Assembly: GCA_945859605.1 (NCBI GenBank)
Contig: OX243816.1
Location: forward strand, 40,599,325-40,663,324
DNA: 64,000 nucleotides
DNA from: Lumbricus rubellus
Lineage: Eukaryota; Annelida; Clitellata; Crassiclitellata; Lumbricidae
Direction of reading: 5' to 3'
Numbering within the stretch: the first letter of the stretch is position 1; each line of letters starts with the position of its first letter. The position numbers and the translations under genes are program-made. The notes beneath the pieces are model-generated. The model did no database searches. It was not told the origin of the DNA and saw only the letters and a program-made list of their open reading frames with translations. Positions 21,101 to 33,955 of the stretch are shown here, piece after piece.

Positions 21101-24100
21101 CTACATGTGTGTGTTTGTGTGAGTGTGGGGGGGGGGTGGGTGATGCTTGGCGGGAGGGGGCGAAAAACCGAAATTTCCCGGGCAACGTTCGGTAATTCAT
21201 ATTTTAATATAATATATATATATATATATACAGTATATGTATATATATATAAATATATAGCCTATAGGCCCTATGTGTGGGTGTGTGTACATACATACAT
21301 ATTATATACATATATAATAGGGCCTATATAAGGCAGTGTCGGTGCCGGGGACTGTTTGAAAGTTGCAACGTGTGAGCCAAACCACGGATCCCTAGATAAA
21401 CTAGCTTTTAAAATGATATAGACTGCCATTTGGAAACTCAGCCAAGTACAGTCTATAATAATATACCTATATTATGGTGGATAAAATTATGCATAGCCTA
21501 TGCCTTTGTATATGTAGTGGCTAATTTGAAAATTTGGCGCTTGGACGAATGACTGAATTCGGATATTAAACAATAATATTAAAAACACATTTAACGATTT
21601 TATCACTCAGTTTCATTAATTCTGTAGATAACCTCAGTTGACCTATATACATGCAAGGCAAAATGCGAACGCATCATTATGGCACGAGTCTTTGTTGTCG
21701 AGACAAATATAATTAATCAGTGTGGGGTTTAAGAGACAGGCTAGAAAGACCACCAGATCGAGCTAGAGTGGCAGATTGACACAGTCAGACATAGACAGAC
21801 AGAGATAGAGAGCCAGATAAACACAGACAGATTACAAGCGTGTCCGTGTTTAAGGAACTGAGGTAGATAGACAGACAGAGAGGGAGAGTTCGTTTGTGCA
21901 GAGAGAGACAGACAGACGAACAAACAGACAGACAGAGACATAGGCTCATAGCTAAATACGGAGATTCGGTTCAACCATTATTTGAACTATGTATCAAGCC
22001 TCCAACTGTATACAGCACAACTATACGTGCATCATACATTTGGCTCTGTTATGTTAGTTTATTTAACGATGCCTTCATTTTGACGATGATCGGTGTGTAG
22101 GTTATATAAATTTGGCTTTGTTTCACAAGGCAGTCCATTCTACGCGGGAAAATCGTAAGCAGATATTTTCGTGGCCCGAAGAAACTATATGCACTTCAAA
22201 TACACTCGTTGCTAGCAATAATTATTTAGCGGACACAGCCATGTCCGGTATTGTCTGAAAATTCTGACCGGACAGTCTGTGCAAATACCGGACTGTCCGG
22301 TTCATTACCGGACGCCTGGCAACCCTACGTGTAGCATAAAATTTTATAGGAAAAAATTTTTAGGTGCTCAATTAGCCTACAACACAGTATGTGTGCACAG
22401 TTAGAAATCTCACTAAAAATCTATAACTTGCAAAAGGAATACTCAGACTCTGGAGAAAGATCTCTCAAACTATCTGGTGAAACGCAGATGCAGTATAATT
22501 ATAGCCTCCCACTGTCCCCAGATACATGCAGCTGATTAAAAGCCTAAGAGAAAATAATAGTTAAAGTTGAGGTGACGTGATTTAAAGCCGAATGCATTCT
22601 TCAGATGTAGGTCTACGTAGCCTACATGCATGTATGAGGGCGTGCATGTACGTTTAAACGCATGCATATTTGTGTTAGCATGCATATGCTACTGTGTAAG
22701 TACTTTTAGGCCTATTATCAAGGATTCTACATGTATATTACAGGATAGGTTAGGCTACTTGGGAATATTTTGTGGTCATCGATTTCACTTTCAGCCATAG
22801 ATGGCGCTCCACTTAAAATTCCGTTTCTATCGCTATGGATCATGTTTTGAATCTTCAAAAGCATTTGTTTATTTAGCAAACATGATTATTCGTCAATCTG
22901 CTTTCATAGATGTAACTAATAATATTGAATGCCTTTATTTTGTAAATGAGATTTTAAATTTTCCGGAACTCCGATTATCGCCCAAAAACGTGTACATGGC
23001 GGCTAAAAAAGAAGAAACAGTCCTGTGTATAAAGAGTCCTTGGCCTACTACATCTTACACCATGGCCTACTATAAGCCGACTATTTTAATGCATTCACGC
23101 ATGAACGCCTATGTATGTATGTAGCCTATGTATGTTGGCATGTACCGATGTATGTAAGCCTAGGCCTAAGCCTAATATGTGTCAGCACCTAAATCCATGT
23201 AGGCAGTAATGTAGGTGTCTAGATACGCAAATGTGAATCAAAATTGAAATATAATTAGGCTATCTAAATCATAATTAGGCTATACCGGAAACATTTAGAA
23301 TTTCGGCATGTGCCTAGTGGCCTATCCTTAGAGTCTCAAAAGCCTAACGTTTGTTACCGAAAAATGCAGCAAATTTAAGTTTTCAATGAAAATATGAAGT
23401 CTGTTGTTTTATGCTAGACACGAGAATGTATTACCTGTCATATACCATAATTTGCACTGACACTTTTCGATGACATACGTAGCTTCACAATCAGCAAAAC
23501 ACGCCGATAGCGTATATCCTGGAGTATCCAAACATTTGCCATAAGGTGGAGGAACTTTGTTTAACTAGAAATATACAAGAATAATTTTTTTAATTTCATA
23601 TCTTCATTTCTATAGCGCCACTTAAAACTCTCTACCCGTATATGACGTCAAGCAATTAAATTTTAAGACGATTTTTTACTCCTCTTTTGTCACGCGTCAA
23701 CAGGAAAGCCATGTGGTATCCAAAAAGGGTATCACAAATCGTCACAGATGTATGGCCCCTCCTCTACCAATAGGCGCGTGACTTCATTATTTTATGGACG
23801 GTCCTTTATTAGACAATTGCACAATTGAGCATGTTTCATCTTTGCAAACTTGTTGCATATGAGGTGCTAGTCTATAGTCTAACTATTCGCATTAAGCAAT
23901 GATTATAGTTAGTATGGCAACGGAAAGCAGTCAGGTCTACATAAAATAGAACAGTATAGCAGGAAATAAACGGAGACAATGAACATAATGGAAAGGTTTA
24001 ATCTTAACTGGATTTTGTTGATCTGTGACATGAAGGCAATTGAAAAAAGATGAAGGATTGTTTCTCTGGTAGCAACACCTATTAGTTGATCCTGGTGGAC

Positions 24101-27100
24101 AATTTCGTTAGGTAGATATTTGAGGCGGAATAGAGTCCTTAAAAACAGTGGTTCTCAACCCGACGCCGCCAAGCCTAAGAATGGCCCTCATCTCTCGAAG
24201 AATTAGCAATCATAATTATATGAACAAATTGACAATTTGGACAGGATAGAACACATAATTATTTTCTTTTTAAAATTATTTTATTTTGACGTCTATAAAT
24301 AACAAAACATTCCATTTTGATTGAATTATAATAATTTTATATCCCTTTAGTTACATTGTAAATAAATCTTAGCCTTATGGCCCCCTAATGTACTTCAACT
24401 AAGAAAAAGTGGTCCCAAAGTAAAAAAAATGTTGGGAACCACTGCCTTAAAAGTATCATTTAATGAGACTCGAGCAGTACTGTTGTCATCAGTCATGAAG
24501 TTTCGACATGTGTTATTGAACACAAAATATCGAAACAAATGATGCTCAAAATGAAACTTTGTTCTAAGCCTAAGGGAAATCCTCTGACCTACATGTATCA
24601 CAGAAATTGACCTCGGAAACCCACTTATACCTCTTACCCGATGGTTCTATTTCATTCACATCGCTCCGAGCTTTACTCAAAATGTATTGCGATTTAATTT
24701 AAGCTTTTGTGTTGGTTTGGCCGGTAAAACATAATCGAAAAGTTTCCATCTTCAGGATTTTGCAGTCAGTCACTTGATTATCAGATTGTTATAGATAATG
24801 TTCTTCATTCTATGCATGACATGGAAGATGGTCCTAACAAAAGAAACCTAATCGACGACATACTTTTTCTTGAGAAATGGCAACAGCCACCGTAAAACCA
24901 GGTGAGGTTCTGAAGGCTGATTCTTTCATCAACGGAATTTCTTCAGGATCATGAATCAGAACCTTTAGAAGAAAAACAGCTTTCTCTTATTCTCTAGGTT
25001 TTAAACAGTCAATAACCAAACTATTAGCCTATAAAAAAGACAAGACCAATGAAAAGCAACAGTAGTATAATTGTTCTAAACGGTTGACAAAATGCAGTTC
25101 ATTATCTAGGACTACTTTGAATTTTCCAGTTATAACGCATGATATTTTAAGCGCAGGAAATCTTCGGGAGTCGGAAAAAACAATGTTCATCCATCGATCT
25201 TGTGGAACGGCAAAGGCATGTTACCTTACTTACTCTTAGTATTTTTGCAATGCGTGTGAACCGTTTTCTCATTAACGCTTCTACATAGGCTAATCATAAA
25301 GTGTGATGACAAACAGGAGCTGGGGTAAGTCGTATGCACCCCTCACCTTACCCTGAATCCAGCAGATGGCGAATTCGGTACGAGATATTCCTGCTGGTCG
25401 ACATACAGTAAGATCTGTGCACCGTACGTTGTTCCAGGACGTTTCGCAGTCAGATTGAGCCGAGCTTTGAACATACACATGAGCTCGATTATAATTAAAG
25501 ATGGATGGATCCAGATTAAATATTTTCACGAGGGCTTATAAGTTATGACAACAGAGGCTGTTGTCCTCGAAAACATTTTGTTTGGCATAATACAGCTCTT
25601 TTATACTTTAGCCCCCTGTCAGTTGATTATATTTGACCGAATGCTTCTACTTCTAAGTTACATTCCCTTGTTGTAAATATTTATGTAATTTTCTACACTC
25701 GGCCTAAGATGGATTCAATTGTTATGGACATATACAATTTTAAATATAATTGTAGGCTATTTCAATTGTTGAACTACTTTTTGTACCTGATTGCGGTGCG
25801 TCTTTCAGTTTTGTGGCCAATTAAACGAATAATAATAATGAAAAAGTTACAAATGCAGAAAATAATATATTTGTGCTGCATATAAATAGCCTATGTCTGC
25901 ATGTTTCACGGAATCTCATGAGAATTTAGTTCACCTGGATATTTTAATAATGTTTATTTGTGTTCTGACTCGCATAAGGCTACTATCAAACTAGTTGAGA
26001 AAATGGTTGTATTACATATAGGTTACTGTATATATAAAATTATAGGCTATAGCCTATTATATCATGAGAAACGAAATTATAGCCTACTCTTCAGTTGATA
26101 ACAAGCCTAGAGTAAAATTTGGATTGAATGGTTACCGGTACTGGTACCAGTACCGGTACCGGCAGTACCTTGCTTATTCCAAGTAGTGTTTTGTCACTGT
26201 TACAGAGATCAGTATGTATGAATGTATGTATGTATGAATGTATGTATGTATGTATGTATGTATGTATGTATGTATGTATGTATGTATGTATGTATGTATG
26301 TATGTATGTATGTATGTATGTATGTATGTATGTATGTATGTATGTATGTATGTATGTATGTATGTATGTATGTATGTATGTATGTATGTATGTATGTATG
26401 TATGTATGTATGTATGTATGTATGTATGTATGTATGTATGTATGTATGTATAAATGTATGTATGTATGTATGTATGTATGTATGTATGTATTGCATGTAT
26501 GTATGTGTGAGTAACTCCGTATGTATGTATGTGTGCATGTATGTATGCGTGTATGTATGTATGTATGTATGTATGTATGTATGCATATATATATATGTAT
26601 ATGTAAGTATGTTAATATGTATGTATGTACGCATGTATGTACCAGGTATGTATTGTATGTACAGTGTGTATGTACATGTATGTCCGCTGTAAACATTTTC
26701 AACCACTCATGTACTCTGAAACAGTCAATGCGTAGCTGTTCTGGTCCCGTTTCCAAAGTTTCCATTACAATTATCAAAGTTACCCCGGGGGGGTCAAAGT
26801 TACCCCGCAGGTCAAAGTTACCCCAGTTGACGGTATAGCCTATGGGGCCGTCCATAAAGTACGTCACGCTATTTTTGACCATTTTTGACCCCCCTCCCCC
26901 TGTCACAAACTGTTACAAGTCTTGGAACCCCCCCCCTAAAGTACGTCACACTTTCTCGGACCCCCTCCCCCCAAAGTACGTCGCACTTTCGATTTTTTCT
27001 TAATTAACACCTTATTCAAATTTAATCTAAAACACACTTCACTATTAAACTGTAAAGTTTCCACGTAAAAGAACTATCACATTATTAAAATGACTTTAAT

Positions 27101-30009
27101 AGTAGAATAGTTGATTGTCAACAGTTGTCACAGTTATTCATTGAAGCAGTAACTCAATGTAGATTGAATTTGAAAACAAAAATTGCAAAAATTAGACTAG
27201 ACAATTATATAATACACATCATTTAAAATAATAAATGTGTGACGTCACACATGGCTTGACCCCCTCCCCCTGTCACAAACTGTCACACTTTCTTACACCC
27301 TTCCCCCCTTTGAGCGTGACGTACTTTATGGACGGCCCCTATAGGCTATTACGCATGATCAGTTTACAAAAATTATGCCTACGGGTTAGTACTTTGAGGA
27401 TTAGCCTACCTGCTTAATGTTACGCATTTAAAGATTCAAGAAAAATCACACGGGTCTAACCTGTATTGAAAGCGACACAGTGGCCGTAATTCGTTGGAAT
27501 TGGGTCAAACCATGAGATATTGCATTCCTTTCCTGCCCATGAGCACTGAAATATTCAAATATTTTTATAGAACTTCTCTTTGGATTGAGAGGACCCCATA
27601 CAAGTTAGCATTTAGGCCTAGTTGTTGCAGAGTCTTGATGCTCGTGTAAATGCTATGTGCATGACTGAACACCATAATTGATGTTTCTTGTCTTTTTTAT
27701 TGACCATATGAGTCATTATCGGATCAATGCTAGAGGATTATTATCTGTGGTAAACGTAAATAGCCTACGGCTGCGTTTGTCAAGATTCAGAACAATGTGG
27801 TAACTTCCGGAAATGCATTAGTGCCATTAGTACGATCAGAATCGATAGTAGGCTGTAGTCTGATAAAAGGTCTAAACAAGCATTTAGACCATTTAATTTC
27901 GAGTCAATATTTATTCTGCAACATTACCCTATGGCGATAGTAAATAATAACGTAAACATGCTGCATAGTGATGCAAAAATAAAGGGACGATTCAAGTGGT
28001 CCAGAACCAGAGCAGAAGAACTAAAGAGGAAAATGGAACCTTGAACCCAGCTTAGTTTTATAGCGCTTTGAGAAAGTTGAGTAACATTAAATTCCTTGTT
28101 AGCCGACTTGTAGTGGCTTCACTTGCATCACTAGCAAATATGTGAACAACTACAATTGCTCACTATTTGCAAATATTTTGATGAGAACTGGCCATTACGT
28201 GTAGATATGAATTGTCTTTAAGCCTGTAAAATTTCATTTCGAAGTTCTTACTTCTGGAAAAAGATATGGGCAAAACTGTAGGGGATTACTTTTTTGGCCC
28301 ACCTTGTAGATATAATTTCTTAGTCAACTGTTCTTAAACGTACCATGACAACACTGCTGCTGTATGGCTGAGATAAATTCAGACGAATTTCTTCCCATTC
28401 CTTGGGCGTCTTGTTGAACTGACTAAACTGAGTGAGATTTGGCTCAGGCCAATAATCCGCCGGATAAGGTGGAAACATTTTCAGTAACAGTTCGTCCAAA
28501 CCTAAAAGTTTAAAAGCAACTATTTTACTGCAGATTGGTCGAACAAAGAAACCGTGTTACTCACTCACTTACTTACTTGTTTACTTACTTCCTTCCTTGC
28601 TTGCTTAGGCCTACATACTTTACTTAGTGCGATCTTTCTTACTTAGTTAGGGGCCTACTTTGTATACTCAGTCCTTTCCATGTTGGTATATATACACCGG
28701 GCAACCCATCTCCGCTCTTATCTGTCCATCGCCAGTCTAACATTTTTTTCTTCGCATAGCAAAACAGGGCAACGGTTCACTCTCTTTTGTCGCATTCGAT
28801 GCTTCGACCCAGGTAAGGTTCAAGTAGTCTAGCCTACATTTTCGATTAAATGGGTCATTACCGAATCACATTCGCCACGTCACAGCATAGGCATGCATTG
28901 CGATTAACCCGTTGGAGGTGAGGTGACGCATTGTAACGTTAGAGGTGAGGTGGGGTCTGACAAACTCCAACACATATTTTCATTTTCAAGTCGAGATATC
29001 AAATGCAAAACATTAATTTGAATTAAACTATTCTTCTATGATCAATTATCAACAAAACAGGCGATTATCACGAACAAATATCTATTTTCAATCCTTATTA
29101 GATGGCCAGAAGGTGAACCCATCCATTGTGTACTTTGCCCGTGTAAGTTCGGTTTGTATACGAAAAATCGCAATTTCCTTCCAATATACATTAAAATAAA
29201 AAAACTGTTCGTTCAAAATTCCTGAAATTTTGGTAAAGTGTCCGTATTTCATATTCACAAAGGTAGAAAAAAATAATCCAGGCTAGTTTGACGTTTTCCA
29301 CCAAAAAAATAAAGTATAATACCTCTGGGGTGTGTCACACCCCACCTCACCTCCAACGGGTTAATGTTGTGTCAGATTATTATTTGGGTCTGCAGTCAAC
29401 TTAGAATATCTATGTGCAATTATTCTTGAAAGCAAATCTAGTATCGGTAGGCCTAAGCAAAGTTAACGGAAATTGTATAAAGGAGACCCACAAACGACGT
29501 CCAATAACAACCAGCAGACGGCAGGCATAGCAACAACTAACTAGCCTATAATGACGATATACTAATTTTTTATTTCTTTACAGTAATTTGGCTGTCCATT
29601 GTCCAACTTGATACGACTTCTGACAAAAATCATTTCACTTACCATATTCCTCCGCAACGGATTTTCTAACAGTATTTTCATTGCAGATTGTAATCTGTGG
29701 AAATCTGAGTTCCTGCGCGGGAACGATATCGGTCACTGTTTGAGCTGGATAACTCCAATAGAAACGTATACGATCCTGTATCTGATATGTCGCTAATCCA
29801 AAGCTAAACAACAGCAGCGTCGCCCATATTGCCTTATTTAGACAATGGGTTGAGCTATCTGCTAAGTTCCGAACTCCTATGATAGACACTTCACCGGCAA
29901 AATCCCTTATTTTCGCTTGAATAAGCTTATTACTGTCGACCAATCCCTTTCCACATTTACCATTCTCCAACTCTGCGTTGTGCACGTGTATACGTCTTTT
30001 GGTCATCAT
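20498..30009 (-). CDS. ASIC/ENaC-like cation channel, gene C (complete, 7 exons, 475 aa)
   Basis: Exons: 29643-30009, 28344-28501, 27461-27545, 25352-25464, 24864-24962, 23435-23564 and 20498-20973. They total 1428 nt in one frame. All splice junctions are GT-AG with the same phases as gene B. The product has a short cytoplasmic N-terminus (MMTKRRIHVHN), TM1 around NKAIWATLLLFSFGLA, FPQITICNEN, GTTYGAQILLYVDQQEYL, GFRVLIHDPEEIP, the ten thumb cysteines of exons 6-7, and TM2 with LLSDIGGALGLLLGATLL. EVSIIGVRNL replaces the usual His-Gly motif. Two adjacent ATGs open the frame; the first is used. Its introns have collected at least four private transposons; one lies only about 33 nt from the exon 7 acceptor and could weaken splicing. 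The 5' end is nearly identical to that of pseudogene D. Confidence 0.87.
21007..22327. mobile_element. Non-autonomous hAT-like element, family 1 (1321 bp)
   Basis: The ends are TAGGGTTGCCAG and CTGGCAACCCTA. A perfect 8-bp duplication CGTGTAGC flanks it (20999-21006 and 22328-22335). The right end repeats the CCGGACA/TTACCGG-rich terminus of the 215-1136 copy in inverted orientation. Inside are (TA)n runs and a degenerate ACAG/GACA-rich stretch (about 21735-21945). No transposase was seen. It sits in intron 6 of gene C, starting 33 bp from exon 7. Confidence 0.88.
21055..21098. repeat. (TA)n microsatellite
   Basis: About 22 TA units inside the hAT-like element; a second, broken TA tract follows at 21208-21260. 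Confidence 0.95.
23636..23813. mobile_element. MITE relic in intron 5, copy in gene C
   Basis: The remnant runs from TATGACGTCA to TTTTATGGACGGTCCTTTAT, with TGTCACGCGTCAACA in the body. Better copies sit at the same position in D (32489-32677) and E (41433-41621), so insertion predates the C/D/E split. Confidence 0.55.
24145..24444. mobile_element. hAT-like MITE, family 5 (300 bp)
   Basis: The inverted ends are CAGTGGTTCTCAACC and GTTGGGAACCACTG, a well-known hAT-type terminus. A perfect 8-bp duplication CCTTAAAA flanks it (24137-24144 and 24445-24452). It is in intron 5 of gene C and is absent at the same place in D and E, so it is private to C. Confidence 0.88.
26209..26592. repeat. Long (TATG)n microsatellite
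   Basis: About 70 nearly perfect ATGT units up to 26490, then a degenerate extension with GTGTG and ATATAT variants to about 26690. It lies in intron 3 of gene C. The long open frames here on both strands (MYVC and YIHT repeats) are artefacts. Confidence 0.97.
26844..27339. mobile_element. MITE with perfect 27-bp terminal inverted repeats (496 bp)
   Basis: The left end GGGGCCGTCCATAAAGTACG... is matched exactly by the inverse at 27313-27339. A TAT triplet flanks both sides. Near each end are CCCCCTCCCCCTGTCACAAA blocks. The terminus looks like ISL2EU/IS4EU-type MITEs, but the family call is from memory. It is in intron 3 of gene C and is absent from D and E. Confidence 0.85.
28908..29360. 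mobile_element. piggyBac-like MITE (453 bp) at TTAA
   Basis: The terminal inverted repeats CCCGTTGGAGGTGAGGTG are perfect over 18 bp (28908-28925 and 29343-29360) and are flanked by TTAA on both sides (28904-28907, 29361-29364). CCC ends next to TTAA are the hallmark of piggyBac. There is no transposase frame. The paralogous site in D (near 37958) is empty and reads GCGATGAATGTTGCGACAG, which confirms the insertion in intron 1 of gene C. Confidence 0.92.
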
Positions 30010-31042
30010 GAAGAAAACTTTAATTTCGCCTGACTTAAACGTTTATCAAATTATCACAAGGACTAAACGTTCGCGTTTTCAAACCCAATAAGTAGGCCTA
30101 CTACTCACCGGCCTTAACAGGCCTACTAGACTTACTCGCCGACCAAAGTGATGAAAATGGCGACAGTTCTAGGCATGCTCAAGAATATATCTTTTCATGG
30201 TCAGTACACATAATTATTTAGAACTTCATCTAGAAGCTATTCAGCCCACAGAATCATTAAAAGGCGATGTTTTATAACCTGTTGTGCTAAGAAATTGACA
30301 TTCCTGTATGACTGATGGCAATGTTATTTGTTGGCCTACTGATAGGCCTATTTCTGTCGTCATGAATAGTAGGCCAGCCGACTAAGACATATTGACGCGA
30401 AGATCCTTGTGCATATAATGTAAGCATAACTGTTAAATAACCTTCATCAGTATAACGTGCTCCCGTGAACGCCTATGTCAACTGCATGAACACTAATGCT
30501 TCGTGAGTCGATGGTAAATGATTAGGCGACACACATTTGTCTAAGACAGTTTTCCGGTAGTAGTATTTAGCCTATATTGCAGTCAGCGAGCGTTTTATTT
30601 AAATATTTTGTCAGGTTAAAGCATATGTGTCGTGCAAGTAAAGCTAGTTATTGAAACACGGAAGCACACCTTCATTACCGTGATTCATAAGGAAAAGTAA
30701 TTATTGTGAACGACAACCACAAATACTCTTATGATTTAAATGTTATTTTTTATTTCAGCCAACTAACAAAGCGCAATTAACAAATATCTAATCCATGAAG
30801 TGAAAAAATTGTCCGTCTAAAAATGGCGTATAGAACGGTTTCGTCTCGTCCAAGCAAAGCATGATTCTTAGGCCTACTAATATTCCAACTAAATTGACGG
30901 ACTCTACTGCTACGCTTACAGTTTCTCGAACAGGTTATTATTGCGAATCAAAATACGCAACTTGCATGGCGTCACAGTGAGAGTTATAGTCGTCGCTACG
31001 ATTTTGTTTCTGAGATCACTAATGACGTATAACCGACGCATT
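30010..31042. other. Intergenic region: 5' flank of gene C, 3' flank of pseudogene D
   Basis: The first ~480 bp (30010-30490) match the 5' flank of D (38615-39100) almost base for base. The block from 30640 recurs at 39600. No gene was seen, and no core promoter element is clear. Confidence 0.6.
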
Positions 31043-32488
31043 TCAAAGGGTAACAGCTGAAACAATGACGTTGTCAGGAGCAGACGGCTTCACGGGTCGA
31101 TTGCCGCCAGTCAGCAGACGTATTCCGAATTCTAGAACTTCATAGACAGTCCGCAGCGTTGCTCCAAGTAGAAGGCCAAGAGCTCCTCCGTAGTCACTCA
31201 ACAGAGCCATGAATGAGTAAGCAGAAACCACCGTGATCTCCTTGTACTCCATGGTGGAAAAGAAAATCTCCAGGTTTATAATTATATTCTCGTGCCGCAA
31301 AGCCTTTAGGTGGAGGCACAATCAGATCTGCAAAAGACGTGTCGACAAGAGCGGAGAAGGCTTCGGAGACAGCTGCTTGTGATATGACGAGGTTGTACTT
31401 GTTCGAATGGCACTGCGATGGACATACACACTTTTTCAAGCCTACCTCATCACTCACATACTCAGTTAGAACCCTCGAAGTGCAGGTATACATCTGCAGA
31501 TAATCGCAAACTGGAGCGTCCCCTGCAAAACCAGAACGCATTTCTACACGTGCAGAATCAAGTAATTGTATACAAGAAAATTGTAAGGGTTTAACATTAT
31601 TATGTAGCGTGTTTCGTACACGGTTAGAAAACTTAATAAAATCTGTAACTTGCACAAGGAATATTCAAAGAGGAAATGATTCTGGATCGATATTTTTCAA
31701 CATTCAGGTGAAACGCAGAAACAGTAGCCTATAGCCTAATTATAGCCTATATAGGTCTCCCGGGTAGTGATTAAAAGCCTGGGACAAATAGCTAAAGAGG
31801 AGGGGACGCTATTTAGAGCCGAATGCATTCTTCAGATGTAGATGTGTATGTTTGAGGGCGTGAGTGTGAGTACAAATGCACGCTTGTATGCGTTAGTATG
31901 CTTATGTCGATGTGCAGATACTGTGTAGGTCTATCATATGTATGTATACATGTATCTATGTATGCACGTACCGATGTATGTAAGCCTAGGCCTAAAAGTC
32001 TATAATTGTGTGTCAGTACCTTCACATCCATGTAGGCAGAAATGTAGGTGGCCAGGTACGCATATGTGAATCAAAATTGAAATTATAAATTATTATAGTC
32101 CATCCAAATAATAATTATATGGGAAACATTCAGAATTTAGGTATATAGGCCTATCCGTATAAACTGAAAAGCCTAGAGTTTTTTAGAAACAAAACGCAAA
32201 AAATTTACGTTTTCAATGAAAACACGACGTCTGTTGATTTATGCTAGACACGAGAATGTATTACCTTTCATGTACCACAATTTGCACTGACATTTTCCGA
32301 TGACATATTACGTAGCTTCACAATCTGCAAAATACGCCGATAGGGTATATCCCGGAGTATCCAAACATTTGCCATAAGGCGGAGGAACTTGGTTCAACTA
32401 GAAGTATACAACAATAATAACTTTTAAAAATTCTTCATTTCTCTAGCAGCCCTTCAAGCTCTCTACTGGCATTTCCGTATATATACCT

Positions 32489-32677
32489 AAGGGGCCTACA
32501 TAAATGACGTCACGCAATTTACGACGATTTTTGACTCCTCCCCTCGTCACGGGTCAACAATACAATCATAAGAGATCTAGCAAGGGACCGTCACAAATCG
32601 TCATAAATCGTCACAGATGTATGACCCCTCCCCTGCCACTAGGCGCATGACTTCATTATTTTTTTGTAGGTCCCTTA
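32489..32677. mobile_element. MITE in intron 5, copy in pseudogene D
   Basis: The imperfect inverted ends are AAGGGGCCTACATAAATGAC and the sequence ending TTTGTAGGTCCCTTA. The body holds repeated CGTCACAAATCGTCA. Orthologous copies are in E (41433-41621) and, degraded, in C (23636-23813). Confidence 0.65.
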
Positions 32678-33454
32678 TTAGACAATACTTGCATAATTGA
32701 GCATGTTTGATCATTGCAAACTTATTGCATCTGAGGTGTTAGTGCATAACTTTATTATTGAACACAAAATATCAAATCAAGTAATGCCCAAAATGGAACT
32801 TTGTTCAAGCCTAAGGCGAAATCATCTGACCTAATAGCAGTAATTGGTCTCGAAAACCCACTGACAACTCTTACCCAAAAGTTCTATTTTTTTCACATCG
32901 CTCCGAGCTTTACTCAGAGTCTCAGCTCAGAATAATATATTGCGCTTTAAGCTTCTGTGTACCTGGTATTGGTTTGGTCTGTAAAACACGAATGAAAAGT
33001 TTACAGCCTCATATATTTTGCACTGTCAATCGCTTGATTAACAGACTGTTCTAGAAATGTTCTTCATTCTATGCATGCCATAAAACGTGGTCCTAATAAC
33101 AAACAAAAAGCTAATCGACTACATACTTTTTCTTGAGAAATAGCAACAGCCACCGTAAAACCAGGTGAGGTTCTGAAGGCTGATTCTTTCATTAAAGGAA
33201 TTTCTTCAGGATCATGAATCAGAACCCTTAGCAGAAAAACAGCTTTCTCTAGATTTTAAACAGCCAATAACCAAACTATTAGCATATAAAAAAAGACAAT
33301 ACCAATGAAAAGCAATAGAATTGTTCAAAACGGTTGACAAAATGCAGTTCATTATCTAGGACTGCAGGGAATTTTCCAGTTATAACGCAGATATTTTAAC
33401 TGAAGTAAATCTTCGTGAGTCAGAAAGCAATATTCATATATCGATCGTGTGGAA

Positions 33455-33633
33455 CAGGGTTTTTTAGGGTGCAGTTGTACACATAATGTGCAATTCTAAA
33501 TATATTTGTGCAATTGTAGAAGCACTTCTAGTTTAAAAGGTAATTTTCCTCCGATTGGGAGTGATTTACTATGGAGGATATAAAAGGAAAGAAGTGGTTG
33601 TGCAGTTCTAAAAATTCCTTTAAAACAGCCCTG
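33455..33633. mobile_element. hAT-like MITE, family 6, copy in D (179 bp)
   Basis: It starts CAGGGTTTTTTAGGG and ends AAAACAGCCCTG, flanked by gtgtggaa (33447-33454) and gtgtgaaa (33634-33641). E has the same insertion (42404-42581). Gene C has the empty site (TTGTGGAACGGC at 25200), so it inserted after C separated from the D/E ancestor. Confidence 0.82.
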
Positions 33634-33955
33634 GTGTGAAACGGCAAAGGCATGTTACTTTACTCTTAGAATTTTGCAGTGCGTGTGATCCGTGTTTCTA
33701 TTACCGTGTCTACATAATCATAGTGTGATGACAAACAAAGTTGAGGTAAGTTATATGCACCATTTACCTTACCCTAAATCCAGCAGAATGGTGAAATCTG
33801 TACGAGATATTCCTGCTGGTCGACAAACAGTAAGATCTGTGCACTGTATGTTGATCCAGGACGTTTCGCAGTCAGATTGAGCCGAGCTTTGAACATACAC
33901 ATCAGTACGAATTACAGATCCTTCTTTTATCAGCTGCTTATAATATGACCAAATG

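Noticed and set aside
22801..23124. 107-codon plus frame in intron 6 of gene C
   Set aside because: No recognisable domain, no counterpart in D or E, poor codon-like composition; probably chance.
26128..26906. Several long frames of MYVC or YIHT repeats
   Set aside because: They come from the (TATG)n microsatellite, which stays open in several frames.
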